From Actinomycetes bacterium (lineage in GTDB: Bacteria; Actinomycetota; Acidimicrobiia; Spongiisociales; UBA5794), in NCBI GenBank assembly GCA_024640745.1, contig JAHEEL010000079.1, positions 1-9,780 on the forward strand: 9,780 nucleotides of DNA. Direction: 5' to 3'. The notes under the pieces were generated by a model that was not told where the DNA came from, ran no database searches, and saw only the letters and a list, made by a program, of their open reading frames with translations. The stretch's first letter is position 1, and every line of letters starts with the position of its first letter. This document shows positions 6,505 through 9,780 of the stretch, piece after piece. A program made the translations under genes and the position numbers.

Positions 6505-7222
6505 ACCAATGGAGATCGGCGAGCTCCGCCCGGCCCCCAACCGGAGGTCCGTCGGACGCGATTCGCCCGCTCGACAGCTCGACCACGCGGTCGGCCACCC
6601 GGGAGATCTCACGATTGTGCGTTACGGCGAGCACCGCAGTGCCGGGACCGGCCTGCTCTCGCAGTAGTTCGAGGATCTGCACACCGGTTGTGAAGTCCAG
6701 CTCGCCGGTCGGTTCATCGGCCAGCAGGATCGGATTGCCGGTGGCGAGCGACCGCGCGATGGCAACGCGCTGCTGCTCTCCTCCGGAGAGCTCGTGCGGG
6801 AAGTGCTCGGCGCGGTCTCCGAGGCCAACCCGGTCGAGCACCTCATCGGCGTTCGGTGGATCGTCTCGGCCGGCGGCATCGATGCCGAACTGGACGTTCT
6901 CGCGGGCGGTCAAGCCCGGGAAGATGTTGAAGCTCTGGAAGATGAAGCTCACAGCGCGCCGACGGAAGTCGAAGAGTTCGGATCGCTTGGCATCGGTGAT
7001 GTCGAAGCCGGCAACCCTGATCGAACCTTCGGTCGGGCTGTCGAGGGCGCCGATCAGGTTGATCAGCGTCGTCTTACCACTGCCGGAGGGTCCGAGGACG
7101 ACGACGAACTCGCCATCGTGGACGTCGAGGTTGACGGTCTCGAGCGCGGTGACGGTCGTGCCGCCGAGCTCGTAGCGTCGGGACACGGCTTCCAGATGGA
7201 TGAGCCGGTTGTTCCCGATCAT
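6503..7222 (-). CDS. ABC transporter ATP-binding protein, LolD/MacB type
   Basis: This 239-residue cytoplasmic ATPase powers the FtsX-fold permease encoded immediately downstream. All motifs are present: Walker A GPSGSGKT (44-51), Q-loop Q96 in FIFQSFNI, signature LSGGEQQRVAIARSL (145-159), Walker B ILLADE (165-170) with catalytic E170, D-loop GELD (173-176), and switch H202 in THN. The FPGLTARENV stretch (101-110) after the Q-loop is typical of the LolD/MacB/FtsE group. The ATG at 7222-7220 is preferred because GGAG lies 5 nt upstream at 7231-7228. An in-frame GTG at 7237-7235 would overlap the regulator stop as GTGA and add five residues, and cannot be excluded. The gene is second in a regulator-ATPase-permease operon, 11 nt after the regulator stop. 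Confidence 0.95.
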   Translation of the reverse strand: MIGNNRLIHLEAVSRRYELGGTTVTALETVNLDVHDGEFVVVLGPSGSGKTTLINLIGALDSPTEGSIRVAGFDITDAKRSELFDFRRRAVSFIFQSFNIFPGLTARENVQFGIDAAGRDDPPNADEVLDRVGLGDRAEHFPHELSGGEQQRVAIARSLATGNPILLADEPTGELDFTTGVQILELLREQAGPGTAVLAVTHNREISRVADRVVELSSGRIASDGPPVGGRAELADLHW

Positions 7223-7233
7223 GGGTGCTCCAT

Positions 7234-7704
7234 TCACTCGTTGGAGGGTCGTTGTTCGCTTCGCCAGCGCTCGATCAGGATGTCGTATTCACGATCGAAC
7301 CAGGCGTAGAAGTCTCTGAGGTAGGCGAGCCGCTCGGCTGCGGGCTCCACATCGGCAAAGGCCTCCATGCCGCGTTCCGCCAAGAGGACCATCTGCGTCA
7401 ACGCCTCGGCCCGCCGCTCGAGGAAGTGATCGAGTCCGGCCATCGACGCGGCGTAGTAGTTGCGGCGGTCGCCCGGCACCCACACCCTCTCGATGATGCC
7501 GATGCGGTTGAGGGATGCGATGGCCGTCGAGATCGATCCGGCACTCGCCCCGATCCGCTCCTGGAGGTCGGATGCAGAGAGGTGCGGCTGGTCGCTCACC
7601 AACAGCGCGGCCCAGACACGGCCCGCCATGGGTGCGAGACCCATCGCCTCGAAGATGAGGCTCACGTCTTCTGTGAATCGCCGTTGTCGTTCTTCCGATG
7701 TCAT
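7234..7704 (-). CDS. GbsR/MarR-type winged-helix transcriptional regulator
   Basis: This 156-residue DNA-binding protein begins the ABC operon. A helix pair (about 9-38, including MGLAPMAGRVWAALLVSD) is followed by a winged helix-turn-helix at 42-84: LSASDLQERIGASAGSIST, recognition helix about 54-68, and wing VWVPGDRRNYY (74-84). The C-terminal 85-150 is long, helical and charged, fitting dimerisation. The MGLP-like N-terminus and AxGSISTAL-like helix match the GbsR/MarR group, whose members bind as dimers and often control transporters next to them. The ATG at 7704-7702 is the only plausible upstream start, since an in-frame TAG lies 36 nt before it with no start codon between. No Shine-Dalgarno site precedes it, so the message may be leaderless. 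An inverted repeat touches the start codon, suggesting self-repression. The effector is unknown. Confidence 0.9.
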   Translation of the reverse strand: MTSEERQRRFTEDVSLIFEAMGLAPMAGRVWAALLVSDQPHLSASDLQERIGASAGSISTAIASLNRIGIIERVWVPGDRRNYYAASMAGLDHFLERRAEALTQMVLLAERGMEAFADVEPAAERLAYLRDFYAWFDREYDILIERWRSEQRPSNE

Positions 7705-7729
7705 GAATTTCAGTAGATTCTGAAAATTC
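7705..7729. promoter_or_regulatory. Inverted-repeat operator at the start of the ABC operon
   Basis: TTTCAG-N6-CTGAAA (7708-7725) is a perfect interrupted palindrome. It extends to GAATTTCAG and CTGAAAATTC if one bulged base is allowed (7705-7729). It abuts the regulator ATG at 7704, and an AT-rich 25-bp island in this GC-rich DNA stands out. Size and spacing suit a dimeric MarR/GbsR-type repressor, most simply the one encoded here. It lies 82 bp upstream of the divergent reductase ATG, so it could control both directions. Confidence 0.65.
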
Positions 7730-7811
7730 GTACATTGCTAGGGCCATTGGACCCATCCGACCCTGGGCATGGCACCTGCGCGTTGGGCGCCCGATGTGGG
7801 AGGCTGGTTCC

Positions 7812-8642
7812 ATGACCCTCTCAATCGAAACCACCACCTCCCTGCACGAAACCGTCGATATCCCTTTGCTCGGCTTCGGCGTGTTCGAGATCAAGGACGG
7901 GCCGTCCGTCGAGGATGCCGTCTCGACGGCTCTCGAGACCGGCTACCGCCACATCGACACCGCGTCGATCTACCGAAACGAGCCCGGCGTCGGCCGGGCG
8001 ATCGCGTCCTCGGGGCTCAATCGCTCAGATCTGTTCGTCACCACGAAGCTCTGGAACAAGGATCAGGGCTACGCATCGACGCTTGCGGCGATCGACAAGA
8101 GCCTGAACCGTCTCGACCTCGACTACGTGGACCTCTACCTCGTTCACTGGCCGAAACCGGAGCACACCGCCGGGACCTGGCAAGCCATGGAGGAGATCAA
8201 GGCATCAGGCAAGGCCAGGGCGATCGGCGTGTCGAACTTCCTCCCAAAGCACATCGACAAGCTCGCCGGGACCGCCACGGTGCGGCCGTCGATCAACCAG
8301 ATCGAGTTGCATCCCCACCTACAGAGCCCGGAAACGGTGACGTATTGTGCCGAGCGAGGCATCGTCATCGAGGCGTGGAGTCCGCTCAAGCACGGGGCGA
8401 TCGTGAACGACCCCGAGCTTGCGCGGATTGCCGAGATCCACGGTGTGACGGTCGCCCAGGTCGTCCTGCGCTGGATGCTCCAACGCGGCATCGTCACCAT
8501 CCCCAAGAGCGTCACACCGTCCCGGATCAAGCAGAATGCCGATCTCTATGGCTTCGCGCTCACCGCCGACGAGATGAAGATGATCGGTGCGATGGATCGA
8601 GGCGAGCGCGTCGGCCCCGATCCGGACAACTTCGACTTCTGA
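7812..8642 (+). CDS. Aldo/keto reductase, 2,5-diketogluconate reductase-like
   Basis: This is a 276-residue NADPH-dependent cytosolic oxidoreductase reducing aldehydes or ketones to alcohols. The (beta/alpha)8 family tetrad is complete: D49 and Y54 in HIDTASIY, K79 in TTKLWN, H112 in LVHWP. Also present are the N-terminal IPLLGFGVFEI, GVSNF (139-143), NQIELHP (162-168), AWSPLKHG (188-195) and the NADPH phosphate-binding IPKSVTPSRIKQN (230-242). Length and motifs fit the bacterial AKR5 group (DkgA/DkgB type), which takes small carbonyls such as methylglyoxal and 2,5-diketo-D-gluconate; the natural substrate is not evident. The ATG at 7812 is chosen because GGGAGG lies 8 nt upstream; an ATG at 7794 precedes that site. 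The gene diverges from the regulator-ABC operon and is followed by a hairpin-rich spacer. Confidence 0.95.
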   Translation: MTLSIETTTSLHETVDIPLLGFGVFEIKDGPSVEDAVSTALETGYRHIDTASIYRNEPGVGRAIASSGLNRSDLFVTTKLWNKDQGYASTLAAIDKSLNRLDLDYVDLYLVHWPKPEHTAGTWQAMEEIKASGKARAIGVSNFLPKHIDKLAGTATVRPSINQIELHPHLQSPETVTYCAERGIVIEAWSPLKHGAIVNDPELARIAEIHGVTVAQVVLRWMLQRGIVTIPKSVTPSRIKQNADLYGFALTADEMKMIGAMDRGERVGPDPDNFDF

Positions 8643-8651
8643 GCGGCCAAG

Positions 8652-8674
8652 CCTTCGCTTCCCTCAACCGAAGG
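8652..8674. terminator. Weak hairpin just after the reductase stop
   Basis: CCTTCG (8652-8657) pairs with CGAAGG (8669-8674) over 6 bp with an 11-nt loop, starting 10 nt after the TGA at 8640-8642. It could be a first terminator stem. It is short for a confident call. Confidence 0.35.
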
Positions 8675-8708
8675 GCAGCGGGGCTCTGGGAGCTTGGATC
8701 GCAAGAAT

Positions 8709-8727
8709 CAGGCCTGACGCCGGCCTG
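8709..8727. terminator. Short hairpin in the convergent spacer
   Basis: CAGGCC (8709-8714) and GGCCTG (8722-8727) pair over 6 bp with a 7-nt loop. Alone it is weak. It matters as one of four stems in 130 bp. Confidence 0.35.
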
Positions 8728-8731
8728 CACT

Positions 8732-8755
8732 GCGTCCGAGCATCAGCTCGGACGC
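8732..8755. terminator. Perfect 9-bp hairpin, first of an abutting pair
   Basis: GCGTCCGAG (8732-8740) and CTCGGACGC (8747-8755) pair perfectly around the loop CATCAG. It lies between the convergent reductase and Nudix genes and could end transcription in either direction. No T-run follows on either strand. Confidence 0.65.
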
Positions 8756-8780
8756 GTCTCCCCCACGTCCTGGGGGAGAC
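8756..8780. terminator. Perfect 10-bp hairpin, second of an abutting pair
   Basis: GTCTCCCCCA (8756-8765) pairs with TGGGGGAGAC (8771-8780) around a 5-nt loop. It begins on the base after the previous hairpin and lies 20 bp past the Nudix stop, so it is well placed as the Nudix terminator and as a backstop for the reductase. Confidence 0.7.
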
Positions 8781-8800
8781 GAAGGGCCGCGCCTGCCGGT

Positions 8801-9415
8801 TCAGCGTTCGCCGCGCAAGCGTTCGAACAGGTCCGCGTCGGTCTCGAAGGCCAGGGGCGGAAGATCGTCCAGGGCAAACCAGCCGACAGCGTCGGCATCG
8901 TCGCCGGCAGCGAGCGTTCCCCCCGTGACGGTGCCGGCGAACCAAATGCCGACCGTCAGCTTGGTCGGATCGTGAAAGTTGGAGGCGACGTGCATGACGT
9001 CACCGACCGCTGCCTCGAGGCCCGTCTCTTCAAGCAGCTCACGCGCCGCGGCCGTGCGGATCTCCTCGCCGTAGTCGACGAATCCGGCAGGGATCGACCA
9101 ATACCCGGACCGCGTCGAACCGGGACCGCGGCGCACCATCAACACCCTGCCGTCATCGTCGAACACCACAACGGCCGCTCCAACGCCAGGGTTCCGCCAA
9201 TGGATGAACCCGCACGAAGGGCAGCGCCGCCGCAGGTGACCGTAGACCTCAACCGTCTCGAGTTCCGTGGCGCAATGCGGGCAGAAGGTGTAATCACCGG
9301 GCCACTCGTGCGGATGGTTCGGTGCGACCGATGGGTTCAGCGCGCGGTCGACGAATGGACGGTCGCCGACCGCCGGCAGCGCTCCGTCGTTCCCCTGATC
9401 GTTGTCGTGGCCCAC
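8801..9415 (-). CDS. Nudix hydrolase with N-terminal zinc ribbon
   Basis: This 204-residue protein probably hydrolyses a nucleoside-diphosphate-linked substrate (X-NDP to NMP plus X-phosphate). A zinc ribbon at 45-68 (CPHC and CPSC, four Cys) leads into GFIHWRNPGVGAAVVV and the Nudix fold. The Nudix box matches GX5EX7REUXEEXGU exactly: G111, E117, R125-E126, E129-E130, G132. It is preceded by GYWSIPAGFVDYGEE. The ribbon-Nudix order recalls NADH pyrophosphatase NudC, but the C-terminal SQPWPF-type motif of NudC is absent, so substrate is open (ADP-ribose, NADH or others). The GTG at 9415-9413 is the only start between the ribbon and the DUF805 stop, and has no good ribosome site. It gives an unusual 40-residue polar extension before the ribbon. 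The frame stays open upstream through the DUF805 gene, but that part reads as an out-of-phase shadow. Confidence 0.9.
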   Translation of the reverse strand: MGHDNDQGNDGALPAVGDRPFVDRALNPSVAPNHPHEWPGDYTFCPHCATELETVEVYGHLRRRCPSCGFIHWRNPGVGAAVVVFDDDGRVLMVRRGPGSTRSGYWSIPAGFVDYGEEIRTAAARELLEETGLEAAVGDVMHVASNFHDPTKLTVGIWFAGTVTGGTLAAGDDADAVGWFALDDLPPLAFETDADLFERLRGER

Positions 9416-9483
9416 GCCGGCAAGTCTGGCACAGCTCCCGACGATGTTGAACCGCTCCCGATCGATCCCGCCAGGCCGCTCGA

Positions 9484-9780
9484 CTAGCCCGCAATCGGTC
9501 CGAGTGGATCGAGGCCGTACTCGTTTGGCCCGACCGTCCCGGGGAGGAATCCGCACTCGACCCACACCCAGATGGGACCAACGATGGGGATGAGGCCGAT
9601 CAGTACCCACCAGCCCGACTTGTTGCGGTCGTGCCAGCGCTTGATCGCAATGGCAAGCGATGGCCAGATGATCAAAATGGCGAGTATCCAGGTGATGAAC
9701 CACAGGAACCCGGAATCGGCCGCCACTGCAATCGCCGAGATGATCGCCCAGACAGCCCACAGGAGCACAACGCCGAGCCA
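9484..9780 (-). CDS. DUF805 small integral membrane protein (N-terminus beyond right edge)
   Basis: Ninety-eight C-terminal residues are visible and the frame is open to the window edge (WLGV precedes the GTG at 9768), so the true start lies outside. The family signature is clear: KRWHDRNKSGWW after a hydrophobic helix, followed by a third hydrophobic stretch and the C-terminal GTVGPNEYGLDPLG. Hydrophobic segments are at visible residues of about 1-20, 27-47 and 58-74. DUF805 proteins (E. coli YhaH/YhaI type, about 120 residues) are inner-membrane proteins of unknown function, so roughly 20-30 residues are missing. It lies 68 nt upstream of the Nudix gene on the same strand and may be cotranscribed with it. 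Confidence 0.88.
   Translation of the reverse strand, partial: WLGVVLLWAVWAIISAIAVAADSGFLWFITWILAILIIWPSLAIAIKRWHDRNKSGWWVLIGLIPIVGPIWVWVECGFLPGTVGPNEYGLDPLGPIAG

Noticed and set aside
7769..9487. A 572-codon plus-strand open frame crossing the reductase, the hairpin spacer and the Nudix gene antisense.
   Set aside because: Its translation is Arg/Pro/His-rich with no domain, and it runs out of phase over one well-defined enzyme and antisense to another. It is a high-GC shadow frame.
9416..9760. Upstream continuation of the Nudix frame over the DUF805 gene.
   Set aside because: The extra sequence is low-hydrophobicity shadow coding out of phase with a clear DUF805 protein, and the GTG at 9415 gives a sensible Nudix start.

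Overview
The window looks like chromosomal DNA of a high-GC actinobacterium. The GC content is high throughout, with GC-rich third codon positions. Envelope proteins have Thr/Pro/Ala-rich linkers after an N-terminal hydrophobic segment, GTG starts are used, strong GGAGG-type ribosome sites are present, and one spacer carries a direct repeat resembling the mycobacterial PhoP box. An Acidimicrobiia-like lineage would fit, but no marker gene is present to prove it. I saw no rRNA, tRNA, insertion sequence, phage gene or CRISPR array.

Layout. (1) 1-862, minus strand: two overlapping genes for membrane-anchored or exported proteins. The upstream one ends in a 37-residue tail made almost only of His, Asp and Glu. 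The downstream one starts with GTG inside the stop codon of the first and runs off the left edge. (2) 863-1101: divergent spacer with a 12-bp palindrome and a TCACAG direct repeat of 11-bp period. (3) 1102-1725, plus: a secreted helical protein of unknown function, closed by a strong hairpin. (4) 1899-3959, plus: a large cytoplasmic signalling protein, REC - degenerate histidine-kinase core - REC - REC, in which only the last receiver is intact. (5) 3958-4040: two facing arrays of 7-bp repeats between convergent genes. (6) 7704-4047, minus: a compact operon of a GbsR/MarR-type regulator, a LolD/MacB-type ABC ATPase and a large FtsX-fold permease, with an inverted repeat touching the regulator's start codon. 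(7) 7812-8642, plus: an aldo/keto reductase of the 2,5-diketogluconate reductase type, divergent from the operon. (8) 8643-8800: a hairpin-rich spacer. (9) 9415-8801, minus: a zinc-ribbon Nudix hydrolase. (10) 9780-9484, minus: a DUF805 membrane protein cut by the right edge.

How parts may work together. The best-supported functional unit is the regulator-ATPase-permease operon. Its genes are spaced 11 and 8 nt apart, and the stop codon of the ATPase gene forms part of the ribosome site of the permease gene. It probably forms an ABC complex acting on envelope lipids, lipoproteins, peptides or drugs, and the regulator probably represses its own operon and possibly the divergent reductase. The signalling protein most likely acts as a receiver scaffold fed by an external kinase or phosphotransfer protein, because the residues needed for its own autophosphorylation are missing. 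The acidic/His tail protein and its overlapping partner look like an envelope pair with a possible divalent-metal role, which is inference only.

Most novel items: the REC-pseudokinase-REC-REC protein, the His/Asp-tail pair, the facing heptamer arrays, and the row of adjacent perfect hairpins after the reductase gene.
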